DNA of 64,000 nucleotides, from assembly GCA_026391315.1 (NCBI GenBank), contig JAPLDT010000037.1, forward strand, positions 1 through 64,000, written 5' to 3'. The notes beneath the pieces were generated by a model that was given only the letters and a program-made list of their open reading frames with translations, made no database searches and had not been told where the DNA came from. Source of the stretch: Bacteroidia bacterium (GTDB lineage: Bacteria > Bacteroidota > Bacteroidia > Bacteroidales > Prolixibacteraceae). Below, piece after piece: positions 16,959 through 26,649 of the stretch (the stretch's first letter is position 1; every line of letters begins with the position of its first letter). The position numbers and the translations under genes are program-made.

Positions 16959-17291
16959 TCATGAGGCTGAACTTCTTACTGTACCACCGAATCCGCCTCT
17001 CACGGCGGTACTTTTGACTCCATTGGTCCCGATGTTGGATCCTTGGTTGATAGCTCCGGAATAATACCCTGTGCGGGCGAAGCCTCCACCCGCACCATAT
17101 ATTCCATAAGGCCTGAATGCGTAATAATAACCCAACAATCCCAATCCCATTCCGTGAGCCCTGGAATAATGCGCTGTTGTATCTGAACGCATATAAACAG
17201 ACCTTTCACGATCGCTCTTTGAATTGCTGCATGCCGATAAGGCGGTAGCCATCAGAACCAGTTTGATATAGTCCGATTTCTTCATGGTCAT
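16959..17291 (-). CDS. Small YgiB-like lipoprotein
   Basis: A 110-residue lipoprotein: signal peptide with lipobox SAC at about residues 19-21, then a Gly/Tyr-rich body and a C-terminal RGGFGGTVRSS. The RGGFG ending recalls the YgiB/YjfM (UPF0441) lipoproteins encoded next to YgiC/YjfC. Here the synthase-like gene lies downstream on the same strand. The ATG at 17285 (MKKSDY) is an alternative start. It follows directly on the lipoprotein gene at 17292-17612, so the three genes may be one operon. Function unknown. Confidence 0.65.
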   Translation of the reverse strand: MTMKKSDYIKLVLMATALSACSNSKSDRERSVYMRSDTTAHYSRAHGMGLGLLGYYYAFRPYGIYGAGGGFARTGYYSGAINQGSNIGTNGVKSTAVRGGFGGTVRSSAS

Positions 17292-17612
17292 TTACTTAAC
17301 GGTGATGTAGAATTCATAATCCTTTTTTACATCGATCTCCCTGGTAACACCATCCGTGGTTTCGGTTTCCGTTTTTAAAACACCCAGAGCCGGGATTGTA
17401 TCTGTATGTACCGAGGTTTTGACCAGCATGTTTTTCACCCATATTTTGTGGGTAGTTTTGATTACATCCAGCTTATCGCCATGATGTTCCACACTCATGG
17501 TCGTCTCGATGGCCCCGTCTTTGGAGATTTCTTTGACTTTGTCTTCATTGTCGCAGGCGGAGAAAAGGGGGAGAACTCCCACGGCAACTAAATAAAAAAT
17601 TCTTTTGTTCAT
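17292..17612 (-). CDS. Small lipoprotein of unknown function
   Basis: A 106-residue protein with a lipoprotein signal (lipobox FSAC at about residues 17-20), then a charged beta-rich domain (KLDVIKTTHKIWVKNMLVKT). No family recognised. It is the first gene of the presumed operon with the YgiB-like lipoprotein and the ATP-grasp gene; its stop codon abuts the next start. Confidence 0.6.
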   Translation of the reverse strand: MNKRIFYLVAVGVLPLFSACDNEDKVKEISKDGAIETTMSVEHHGDKLDVIKTTHKIWVKNMLVKTSVHTDTIPALGVLKTETETTDGVTREIDVKKDYEFYITVK

Positions 17613-18122
17613 GCTCTTTAAATTTTTGAATATAGATGCTGATTAGGTATCAATTGCCTGATAAGAAACCGATGGAAGAAATTATTCCCGAACGGTTTGA
17701 ATCTTATGAGGTAAAGGTTTCAGGCTACTTAAAAGATTGGTTAACAGAAAGACTATTCCTTTCCATGAAATAGCCATGATTGCTTAATCACCAACCGAAA
17801 TGAACATAATTTCACCAATCATGCTATTCCATTTGGCCTTTGAAAAACAAATTATATACAAATGAATAAATTGTACGATCAAAAATAATGAATATTTTTG
17901 ATCAAATCCACATTGTGCCTTCCGCTATTCATCTTTGGCAACTATTTTTTTGTTATAAACCTCTGGATGCTTTAAACTTTTTGAAACGCAGATTGTTAAC
18001 CTATAATTCAGGCTTAGTATCCTGATATACTCACGGATATTTTACAAATTAGTGTCCGAACCCTTTTGTCAATGAGTTGAAATGAAATAGCCATTTATGG
18101 AGTTAACCCGGAAATATTTTTA
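17613..18122. other. 510-bp gene-free stretch
   Basis: This separates the leftward lipoprotein operon from the rightward hybrid kinase. I see no RNA gene, hairpin terminator or repeat. A 33-codon plus-strand frame (17672-17773, MEEIIPERFESYEVKVSGYL...) has a coding look but is too short to support. Promoters for both flanking units must lie here, but none is convincing. Confidence 0.4.
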
Positions 18123-19994
18123 ATGAAAATGGGCAAGCAAAATATCAACTCAAAAGGGACGGATTTCCTTATTGATTCTGATGACGGCACACAAGTTGAT
18201 CGTAAGAACACAATCATAGAGAAGATCAAACTTTCGACTTCCCGTGGGTCAGCCGCGTACCTCTTTCTGATATTGATACTTGGCATCTTTATCGGTGAGA
18301 CGACAATCATGTTGTTTATCGATGCATTGCCGCCCCTCTCGCAAATGGGCACCGCGTTGCTCGATTCAACTTTGCTTTTAATTCTGGCCTTCCCCGTCCT
18401 CTACTTCTTTGTTTTTCACCCGATGGCCACTTACATCACAGAACGTAAGCAAGCAGAAGAACTGTTGATTCTTCAAAGCACTGCATTAAATGCTGCTGCG
18501 AATGCTATTCTTATTACTCATCGCGATGGACATATAGAATGGGTTAATCCTGCATTTACCAAACTAACCGGTTACAGACTTGAAGAAGTCACCGGAGCAT
18601 ATCCACGTTCATTGAAATCCGGCAAACATGATGCTGTTTTTTATAAGAATCTATGGGATACCATACTCGCTGGGGAAATCTGGCAGGGTGAAATAATCAA
18701 TAAACGCAAAGATGGAAGCGAATATACAGAGGAGATGACGATTACACCGGTAAAGGCTCAGACTGGAGAGATCATCCATTTCATTGCAATCAAACATGAA
18801 ATTACCGAACGCAAAAAAATTGAGGAAGAACTTTCAAAAGCAAAAGCAGAGGCAGAACAAGCGAATCTTGCCAAAAGTGAATTCCTTTCACGGATGAGTC
18901 ACGAATTGAGAACTCCGATGAATTCGATCCTGGGTTTTGCCCAACTGCTTGAAATGGGTGAGCTAAATCCCGGACAGCAGAAAGGGGTACATCACATCAT
19001 GCGGAGCGGAAAACACCTGCTTGATCTGATTAATGAGGTATTGGATATTTCAAGAATTGAAGCCGGTCAACTCTCCTTATCGCTTGAACCCATTCAAATC
19101 AAAGGGGTCATCAACGAAATGACAGACCTTGTAAGCAGACAGGCAGATGAAAGGGAAATAAAAATCGAACTGGTCTATTCTGAAAACAATTATCTATTTC
19201 TGAGGTCTGACAAACAGAGATTAAAGCAAATATTACTTAATCTGATCAACAATGCCATCAAGTACAATAGATCGGGAGGCTCAATATTCCTGGAGACGAT
19301 GGTCATGCCCAAAAATGAAGCAGGTGTTACACCCGTCAGAATCCTGGTAAGAGATACCGGTTTGGGAATTGCAGAAGAGGATCTGCCAAAACTTTTCAAT
19401 CCTTTTGAAAGGATCGGCGCTGAAAAATCTGAAACAGAAGGTTCTGGCCTTGGTTTATCCGTTATTAAAAAATTGACTGAAGCCATGGGAGGAAAGGTTG
19501 GCGTCGAAAGTGTGATGGGAGAAGGAAGCACCTTCTGGGTTGAACTTCCAATGAGTGATGAGCCTTCGGAAAGAGATAAGACCAGAAGCAAAATGAAAAA
19601 GCCGGGTCACAGATTGGAAGACAAAACAGGTACCATACTTTACATCGAAGACAACATTTCAAATATTGAACTGGTTGAAGAGATCATTGCCTCCCAGCGT
19701 TTGGGTCTTACCCTGATCACCAGTCCAAACGGCAGAATGGCTCTTCCATTGGCAATAACGAACAAGCCAAATCTCATTTTACTGGATCTTAACTTGCCGG
19801 ATATTCATGGAAGCAAGGTACTTCAACTCCTGCAATCGGATGAAAACACCAGCAACATTCCAGTTGTTGTTATCAGTGCCGATGCCATGCCTCAACAAAT
19901 TGCACAACTTATGGCCTCCGGGGCCAAACGATACATCATCAAACCAATTGATTTAAATCTGTTGTTGAAAATCATCGATGAATTTGTAGTTTAA
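18123..19994 (+). CDS. Membrane hybrid histidine kinase (PAS-HisKA-HATPase-REC)
   Basis: A 623-residue sensor. Two hydrophobic helices (about 41-62 and 78-98) enclose a very short periplasmic loop. A PAS domain (about 115-235, with PAC ending in AIKHEITERKKIEEE) is followed by HisKA with the phosphorylated His in SRMSHELRTPMNS (about 259), an HATPase domain (DTGLGIAEEDLPKLFNPFER, GSGLGLSVIKKL) and a C-terminal receiver with Asp in LILLDLNLPD and Lys in YIIKP. The second kinase begins 43 bp downstream, so the two form a phosphorelay-like operon. The signal is unknown. There is no dedicated output protein alongside. Confidence 0.92.
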   Translation: MKMGKQNINSKGTDFLIDSDDGTQVDRKNTIIEKIKLSTSRGSAAYLFLILILGIFIGETTIMLFIDALPPLSQMGTALLDSTLLLILAFPVLYFFVFHPMATYITERKQAEELLILQSTALNAAANAILITHRDGHIEWVNPAFTKLTGYRLEEVTGAYPRSLKSGKHDAVFYKNLWDTILAGEIWQGEIINKRKDGSEYTEEMTITPVKAQTGEIIHFIAIKHEITERKKIEEELSKAKAEAEQANLAKSEFLSRMSHELRTPMNSILGFAQLLEMGELNPGQQKGVHHIMRSGKHLLDLINEVLDISRIEAGQLSLSLEPIQIKGVINEMTDLVSRQADEREIKIELVYSENNYLFLRSDKQRLKQILLNLINNAIKYNRSGGSIFLETMVMPKNEAGVTPVRILVRDTGLGIAEEDLPKLFNPFERIGAEKSETEGSGLGLSVIKKLTEAMGGKVGVESVMGEGSTFWVELPMSDEPSERDKTRSKMKKPGHRLEDKTGTILYIEDNISNIELVEEIIASQRLGLTLITSPNGRMALPLAITNKPNLILLDLNLPDIHGSKVLQLLQSDENTSNIPVVVISADAMPQQIAQLMASGAKRYIIKPIDLNLLLKIIDEFVV

Positions 19995-20036
19995 ACCGTC
20001 TAGAATTGATTATAAAAAGAAAAAATATATTCAGCA

Positions 20037-21674
20037 ATGATAGACCCATCTTTTAAAAAAGCCAATATTATGATCGTCGACGATCAGGAGGCAAATATCG
20101 ATGTTCTTGAAGGTTTTTTGGAGATACAGGGTTATAACAACCTAAAGACCATAACCGACCCCAGAACGGTGGTTGAACTTTATAAAAGTTTTAAGCCTGA
20201 TCTGATTTTGCTTGATTTGACAATGCCCTACCTGACAGGATTTGAGGTGATGGATCAACTTAAAAACCTTATCCAGGAAAATACCTTTCTACCAATTCTT
20301 GTGCTGACTGCCGATATTACAAACGAGACCAAATTAAAAGCACTGTCTGGCGGCGCCAGTGATTTTTTGACAAAACCCTTCAATTTGCTTGAGGTTGGAT
20401 TAAGGATCAAAAACTTACTGTTATCCAGCTATTTGCAGCAGCAATTGATGAATCAAAACAAAATTTTGGACGAAAAAGTAAACGATCGGACGAAGGAGTT
20501 GGTTGAAAAAAACAGGGAATTGAGCGGAGCCAAGGAAAAAGCGGAGGCAAGTGACAGACTGAAGAGTTCATTTATCAACAATATCTCTCATGAAATCAGA
20601 ACTCCCTTAAACGGGATTCTTGGATTTGGACAAATGTTGACCAATCCTGATCTGAACGAAGAAGAAAAGAATCAATATCTGGAGATCCTAAATGAAAGCA
20701 GTGAGCGCCTGATCAAAACAGTTACAAACTTTCTGGAAATTTCGATGGTTTCATCCGGAAATCAGGAAATGGATTTAAAAGATATCCATCCTGAATTTGT
20801 AATCAACGACATCGCCAAGCAATTCTATGAACCATGTGCAAATAAGAACATACGATTCAATGTTGAGCAACTGCCAGCGATTCAGCAATTAAAAATTCAC
20901 TCGGACAGCTTATTACTAACAAAAATCCTACGGCATCTATTGGATAATGCAGTAAAATTTACTGATTCTGGTTCGATCACCCTTCGTGTTGAAAGTAAGG
21001 AAAATGAGCTGCTATTTTCAATAAAAGACACGGGTAAAGGCATTTCGGATGAAGGAAAAAAATTAATTTTCAACAGCTTCATGCAGGAAGACAACTCCTA
21101 TACCCGCAGCTACCAAGGATGTGGATTGGGATTGTCCATCGCCAAAGGTTTGATAGAATTGTTGGGAGGTACCATCTGGGTTGAATCGGAGCAGAACATA
21201 GGATCAACCTTCTTCTTCACCATTCCAATTCGGCCTGTAGCTGAAGATCGGACAGAAATCACACGACCGGACAAGAAAGAAAACTGCTTAAAAAGCATAC
21301 TCGTTGCTGAAGACGATGAGATCAATTTTCTCTATATCAACATCCTCCTGAAAAATCCATTTATCCAAATCATTCGCGCCACAAATGGTGAGGAGGCAGT
21401 CAATTTATTCAAGGCCCATCCTGAAATCTGTGCCGTTTTGACCGACTTGAAAATGCCTGTTATGGATGGTTACAAAGCTGCCAGAGCGATAAAAAATCTA
21501 CGCAGCGATGTACCAATTCTTGCCATTACAGCTTATTCGGGAAATGAAGACAAGCAGCGGGCACTTGATTCGGGGTGCGATGAGTTCATCACCAAACCTA
21601 TCAACAAAGAGCTTTTACTCGAAAAACTTGCCAAATACGGCATTATTATCAGTAGCATATCACTCTCAAATTGA
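20037..21674 (+). CDS. Cytoplasmic hybrid kinase with receivers at both ends (REC-HisKA-HATPase-REC)
   Basis: A 545-residue protein without membrane helices. The N-terminal receiver (about 8-130) has MIVDDQEAN, phospho-Asp in LILLDLTMPYL and KPFN. A coiled coil follows (NDRTKELVEKNREL), then HisKA with INNISHEIRTPLNG (His about 189), an HATPase (DTGKGISDEGKKL, GLGLSIAKGLIELLGG) and a second receiver (VAEDDEINFLYINIL, Asp in AVLTDLKMPVMDG, KPIN). The N-terminal receiver probably accepts phosphate from the membrane kinase just upstream. Confidence 0.9.
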   Translation: MIDPSFKKANIMIVDDQEANIDVLEGFLEIQGYNNLKTITDPRTVVELYKSFKPDLILLDLTMPYLTGFEVMDQLKNLIQENTFLPILVLTADITNETKLKALSGGASDFLTKPFNLLEVGLRIKNLLLSSYLQQQLMNQNKILDEKVNDRTKELVEKNRELSGAKEKAEASDRLKSSFINNISHEIRTPLNGILGFGQMLTNPDLNEEEKNQYLEILNESSERLIKTVTNFLEISMVSSGNQEMDLKDIHPEFVINDIAKQFYEPCANKNIRFNVEQLPAIQQLKIHSDSLLLTKILRHLLDNAVKFTDSGSITLRVESKENELLFSIKDTGKGISDEGKKLIFNSFMQEDNSYTRSYQGCGLGLSIAKGLIELLGGTIWVESEQNIGSTFFFTIPIRPVAEDRTEITRPDKKENCLKSILVAEDDEINFLYINILLKNPFIQIIRATNGEEAVNLFKAHPEICAVLTDLKMPVMDGYKAARAIKNLRSDVPILAITAYSGNEDKQRALDSGCDEFITKPINKELLLEKLAKYGIIISSISLSN

Positions 21675-21826
21675 TCAATCTGGAACTAAATCTTCGCGAA
21701 TCCTTTTAATAATATTCTCCTACTCTATTCCTTGATCCTCCATTCAAATAATCTACAGATTCACTGAGAGAATCTGCACCATTCATCCCCCTTTCAGAAG
21801 GTCATTCCCCTGGTACGGCAGAAAAA

Positions 21827-21864
21827 TACCCGTATGCAGGTAATAAAATACCTGAAATAAGGTA
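21827..21864 (+). promoter_or_regulatory. Two tandem TACC-N8-GGTA operators before metY
   Basis: Site 1 at 21827-21842 (TACCCGTATGCAGGTA) and site 2 at 21849-21864 (TACCTGAAATAAGGTA), with centres 22 bp apart (two helical turns). Site 2 sits inside a perfect 8-bp inverted repeat (21846-21867). The 7-2-7 layout matches the known NarL-type binding pattern. Site 2 is centred 31.5 bp before the -7 element, about -43 from the expected transcription start, an activator position. The OsmC gene has the same arrangement. Confidence 0.6.
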
Positions 21865-21887
21865 TTTCAAGGTTGGATTTTGCTCCT

Positions 21888-21895
21888 CATTTTTG
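21888..21895 (+). promoter_or_regulatory. -7 element of metY
   Basis: CATTTTTG is a near match to TAnnTTTG in the context CTCATTTTTGC. The same CTCAT.TTTGC context is found before the OsmC gene at the same distance from its operators. The weak first base fits an activator-dependent promoter. Confidence 0.5.
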
Positions 21896-21950
21896 CAGTG
21901 TCGGGTAGACAAGGAATTCACATGATTAATAAATACTTAAAAATAAATAA

Positions 21951-23342
<1,392 letters not shown>

Positions 23343-23365
23343 ACATATAGCGTTCGACTCCACAT

Positions 23366-23396
23366 AAAAGGGCAGAAATCGCATTTCTGCCCTTTT
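23366..23396. terminator. Terminator after metY
   Basis: A perfect 14-bp stem, AAAAGGGCAGAAAT (23366-23379) with ATTTCTGCCCTTTT (23383-23396), and a CGC loop. GC-rich inner stem and a T4 tail. Confidence 0.88.
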
Positions 23397-23451
23397 GCTA
23401 TCCTTAAGACCTCTTCATTTTTAATCTTTAGACAAAAGATGTAGTTTTACA

Positions 23452-23459
23452 TACATTTG
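23452..23459 (+). promoter_or_regulatory. -7 element of the NarL-type regulator gene
   Basis: TACATTTG matches TAnnTTTG, 16 nt before the ATG. No TACC-N8-GGTA site is visible here, so I see no sign of autoregulation through that motif. Confidence 0.5.
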
Positions 23460-23475
23460 TTGAATATTAGATCCT

Positions 23476-24135
23476 ATGTCCGAAACAGAGCATGTCATTA
23501 TCGCCGATTCTCAATTTCTGGTTGCTGAAACAGTCAGAAATATGGTATTGGATGATCTCAGGTATTCTCTATCAGGGGTCGCAGTATCAAGATCAGAGCT
23601 ATTCAACCTTTTGCGTGCACGCCAAAACACTTTGCTAATCACTGATATAGCCACAATAGACTACAACAGTGTCGATGATCTTAAAACAATCAAAGAGCTT
23701 TATCCCCGGATTAAAGTGCTGGTTTTAACCAATGTAGTTAGTAAAAATGAATTTTTGTGGTTGTCAAGAATTGGTATAAAGAATATTGTCTACAAAAATG
23801 TAGATAAAGAAGAGCTATGGTCAGCGATTCAGGCAACTCTTAAAGGAAAGAAGTTCTATTCAGATGAAATTTTGGACCTTTATCTTGATCTTGGAGAAAA
23901 TAAATTTATTCAAGATGAACCAAAAACGCTGACTGCCTCAGAAATTGAAATCGTAAGAATGATTGCCAATGGACTCACGACCAAGGAGATTGCCGCAAAA
24001 CGAAACATTAGTAATCATACTGTTAGTACACACAGAAAGAATATATTCAAAAAAATAGTCGTCTCAAATGCCTCAGAATTAATTATTCATGCCATCAAAG
24101 CAGGTTGGATTGATAACATCGAATACTATATTTAA
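23476..24135 (+). CDS. NarL/LuxR-type response regulator
   Basis: A 219-residue two-domain regulator. Residues 1-125 are receiver-like: acidic-pocket position VIIADSQ (one of two acids retained), a possible phospho-Asp in LLITDIATI, Thr in VLVLTN and Lys in YKNVDKE. Residues about 150-215 are a LuxR/GerE helix-turn-helix (LTASEIEIVRMIANGLTTKE, IAAKRNISNHTVSTHRKNIF). It is encoded alone, with no partner kinase, between metY and the OsmC gene, which share paired 7-2-7 operators of the type bound by NarL-family proteins. It is the natural candidate for their activator; that is inference. Confidence 0.85.
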   Translation: MSETEHVIIADSQFLVAETVRNMVLDDLRYSLSGVAVSRSELFNLLRARQNTLLITDIATIDYNSVDDLKTIKELYPRIKVLVLTNVVSKNEFLWLSRIGIKNIVYKNVDKEELWSAIQATLKGKKFYSDEILDLYLDLGENKFIQDEPKTLTASEIEIVRMIANGLTTKEIAAKRNISNHTVSTHRKNIFKKIVVSNASELIIHAIKAGWIDNIEYYI

Positions 24136-24232
24136 GTCTGGTGTGCGGGTTTTAGCCTTTTCTCCAGATCCGGCCTTCATCAAGACCCTGGTCGGAGATC
24201 CAAAACCGTAGTCCGTAAAGAACAACAATTCT

Positions 24233-24712
24233 TCAAAGATCGCGGATCATGTGAAGATCGCATCCAAAATGGCCACTGTTGCCAAGCTGAGAACACAGAT
24301 AGGTGAATCCCATTTTTTCATAGGTCTTCAAAGCAAGGTTTAGTTCTGGCATTGTTTCAAGGTAGATCCTGCCAAATCCAAAATCCCGGGCGCTTTCCAG
24401 ACATTTTTCGAGTATCGATCTTCCCAGGCCAATTCCACGGGCTTCCGGTAGCAAATACATTTTTACCAGTTCGCAGGTATCTTCCGGCAAACCGGAAGTT
24501 GGAAAAATTCCGCCTCCTCCAACAATCCTACCATCCAATTCTGCAACAAAATAGCGGGAGCGATCTGCCCTGAACACCTCATACAGATGGTCTGTAGCAT
24601 CATCAAAATAGACTGTACCGGGATGATTCGCACCAAATTCCTTTAAGGTATTTCGAATTATTACTGCAAGTATTTCGTTGTCGGATGGTTGAATGCGCCG
24701 TATGACTATCAT
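24233..24712 (-). CDS. GNAT-family N-acetyltransferase
   Basis: A 159-residue GNAT protein. Acetyl-CoA binding motif A is seen as CELVKMYLLPEARGIGLGRS (R-x-x-G-x-G type) at about 89-108, followed by the motif B LALKTYEKMGFTY near residue 135. The substrate is unknown. It is on the minus strand, divergent from the OsmC gene and convergent with the regulator gene. Confidence 0.88.
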   Translation of the reverse strand: MIVIRRIQPSDNEILAVIIRNTLKEFGANHPGTVYFDDATDHLYEVFRADRSRYFVAELDGRIVGGGGIFPTSGLPEDTCELVKMYLLPEARGIGLGRSILEKCLESARDFGFGRIYLETMPELNLALKTYEKMGFTYLCSQLGNSGHFGCDLHMIRDL

Positions 24713-24794
24713 TGGTGAAATCTGGATATAATTGTATTACAATTTTAACTGTTTGAAGTTAATTATCCAACAAAAGAGGGATTTTCGGCAATAG

Positions 24795-24833
24795 TACCTT
24801 GAAAAGGGTATATAAAATACTACTTAGCAGGTA
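24795..24833 (+). promoter_or_regulatory. Two tandem TACC-N8-GGTA-type operators before the OsmC gene
   Basis: Site 1 at 24795-24810 (TACCTTGAAAAGGGTA) and site 2 at 24818-24833 (TACTACTTAGCAGGTA), with centres 23 bp apart. The proximal centre is 31.5 bp before the -7 element, exactly as upstream of metY. Such a match of motif, pairing and promoter spacing at two genes is unlikely by chance and points to one regulon. Confidence 0.6.
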
Positions 24834-24856
24834 TTGTGTAGTGGCTATCCGAGCCT

Positions 24857-24864
24857 CATCTTTG
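24857..24864 (+). promoter_or_regulatory. -7 element of the OsmC gene
   Basis: CATCTTTG within GCCTCATCTTTGCC, the counterpart of the metY -7 region CTCCTCATTTTTGCAG. Confidence 0.5.
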
Positions 24865-24903
24865 CCTTAGAAAACAACAGTAAATCATTTAAATTCAAAT
24901 AAA

Positions 24904-25356
24904 ATGGGACTCTTAAATTTTTCAATCAAAGGGGAGAATGAAAACCCCACAAAATTTGTGGCAAATGCCCGAAACTTTAAAGTTATTGTGGATGAACCAG
25001 CCGGGTTAGGAGGAACGGATCATGGTCCGAATCCGGTCGAATATTTGCTGGCGGGTTATGCTGGCTGCCTGAATGTGGTTGCCCACCTGGTAGCCAAAGA
25101 ATTCGGCATTGAAATAAAAAAAATGGCCATCGAAGTTGATGGAGACATCAATCCTGCCAGACTCTTCGGACAGTCGAACGAAGACAGGGCCGGATTTAAA
25201 AATATCCATGTTAACATCAACATCGATACTGACGCCGACCAGCTGTCGATAGATAAATGGCTGAAGGAGGTTGAAAATCGCTGCCCGATCAACGACAACA
25301 TAAGGAATACCACGCCTGTGAGCGTGAAGGTCTCCAACTTTGAATTTGCCGCTTAA
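24904..25356 (+). CDS. OsmC/Ohr-family protein
   Basis: A 150-residue OsmC-family protein. Both redox Cys positions are conserved: AGYAGCLNVVAH (about 58) and ENRCPINDN (about 125). Members reduce organic or sulfur-bound peroxides through the Cys pair; some act in sulfur metabolism. Because its promoter has the same operator pair as metY, a sulfur-related role is more likely here than general peroxide defence. Its stop is 3 bp from the convergent tcdA stop, with no terminator between. Confidence 0.88.
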   Translation: MGLLNFSIKGENENPTKFVANARNFKVIVDEPAGLGGTDHGPNPVEYLLAGYAGCLNVVAHLVAKEFGIEIKKMAIEVDGDINPARLFGQSNEDRAGFKNIHVNINIDTDADQLSIDKWLKEVENRCPINDNIRNTTPVSVKVSNFEFAA

Positions 25357-25359
25357 CGA

Positions 25360-26160
25360 CTATACTTCGTTGTAAATGTGCTGAATCACCAATCCTGCCA
25401 AAGTAAATCCGAAAATGGCAGTGATGTGGGCAAGGGTCCCGTTGATAACGGCTTTCTGACTGCACCATTCGTGGTCGGCCAGGTCGGGGTCACCGGGACC
25501 TTTTGTTGCCTTCGGACACAAACATTTGTCGGTTCCGCAGGAGGAACCGCTACCGCTGTTCTCGAGGAGTTCCTCACTGAAAACACACATGAATTCTTTT
25601 GCCGGCAACTCCCCTTTTCTGATCATTTTCCTTATCTTGGCTGCAAGGGGACATCTGATAACCTTCCAAAATTCGGTTACCCTGATTTTTGTCGGGTCTA
25701 ATTTCAGTGAGGCTCCCATGGAGGAGAAAAATACGGCATTGGTCTTGGTAGCCTGCCTTATCAAATGTGTTTTATTGCTGAGGCTATCGATGGCATCGAT
25801 GATGAAATCGTATTTGTCGAGCTCAAAAAAATCGTGGTTATCCCTGTTGTAAATCTTTTGAATGGATTGAATTTCAGCGGCAGGATTGATCTCCAGAAGC
25901 CTGTTCTTAAGCGCCTCTGTTTTAACTTCACCGACGGTATGGATTGTTGCATGCAATTGCCTGTTGATGTTGGTCACGCAAATCCGGTCAGAATCAACCA
26001 ATGTCAATCGTTGTATCCCACTTCTTACCAGACTCTCTGCGCACCAGCTCCCTACACCCCCAATTCCAAAAATAATCACGTTTTTGGACATAACCCTTTC
26101 CAGTCGCTCTTTACCAAGAAGTAACTCCGTTCGCTGAAAAATTCCCCTATTAAAAGCCAT
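25360..26160 (-). CDS. tcdA: tRNA threonylcarbamoyladenosine dehydratase TcdA (YgdL/CsdL)
   Basis: A 266-residue E1-like (ThiF/MoeB fold) enzyme that cyclises t6A37 to ct6A in ANN-decoding tRNAs using ATP. The nucleotide-binding GIGGVGSWCAESLVRSGI is at about 32-49. VDSDRICVTNINRQL is the family-specific segment, and FSSMGASLKLDPT and VFSEE are also canonical. The Cys-rich stretch CGTDKCLC near residue 206 is in the usual place. The end carries a hydrophobic helix typical of the family. Confidence 0.93.
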   Translation of the reverse strand: MAFNRGIFQRTELLLGKERLERVMSKNVIIFGIGGVGSWCAESLVRSGIQRLTLVDSDRICVTNINRQLHATIHTVGEVKTEALKNRLLEINPAAEIQSIQKIYNRDNHDFFELDKYDFIIDAIDSLSNKTHLIRQATKTNAVFFSSMGASLKLDPTKIRVTEFWKVIRCPLAAKIRKMIRKGELPAKEFMCVFSEELLENSGSGSSCGTDKCLCPKATKGPGDPDLADHEWCSQKAVINGTLAHITAIFGFTLAGLVIQHIYNEV

Positions 26161-26263
26161 TCTCCTAAAAAGATTTGATATTCAAATTGTTAACTAAAAC
26201 ACCGGCTATTTTTCAGGCCGAAAATACAAAAACAAATTTAAAATTGAGTCCACCCTGACAAGC

Positions 26264-26293
26264 AAAAAAAAACCGCCGGTAATTACCAACGGT
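26264..26293 (-). terminator. Terminator after the Lys/Ala-rich peptide gene
   Basis: Read on the minus strand, ACCG-TT-GGTAATTACC-GG-CGGT is followed by a run of nine T. It lies 26 bp after the stop codon of the gene at 26319-26540. Confidence 0.75.
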
Positions 26294-26318
26294 CTTCAAA
26301 TAAATCACCACGAAATGC

Positions 26319-26540
26319 TTATTTCTTAGCAGGAGCAGCTTTTGCGTCTTTCTTAACCTCTTTCTTAGCGGCAGGAGCAGCTTTTGCATCTTTTTTAACC
26401 TCTTTCTTAACCACTTTCTTAGCGGCAGGAGCTTCAGTTTTTGCAGGAGCAGCTTTGGCAGCCTTTTTAGGGGCTTGTGCATTGGCTGTAACTACACCCA
26501 TGATAAGGGCGAAGCTTAAAAACATAACTAATTTTTTCAT
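26319..26540 (-). CDS. Exported Lys/Ala/Pro-rich repeat peptide
   Basis: A 73-residue protein with a clear signal peptide (about 1-22, ending ANAQA). The mature part is only K, A, P, E, V, D and T, with two copies of a KKEVKKDAKAAPA-type unit. Corresponding near-identical 40-45-bp DNA repeats lie at about 26332-26420. It resembles histone-tail-like or cationic periplasmic peptides; the function is unknown. It has its own terminator. Confidence 0.65.
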   Translation of the reverse strand: MKKLVMFLSFALIMGVVTANAQAPKKAAKAAPAKTEAPAAKKVVKKEVKKDAKAAPAAKKEVKKDAKAAPAKK

Positions 26541-26649
26541 ATCAAATATTTTTATAATTGTTTACATGGCAAAACTACAATACCAATTATGAAGGAATCA
26601 TGAAGAAATCAGCTAATCTGACTTTTATTTGAAATTTTATGCGGTTTTT

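Noticed and set aside
17672-17773. 33-codon plus-strand frame MEEIIPERFESYEV...
   Set aside because: It looks codon-like but is too short, with no ribosome site, family or conserved neighbour.
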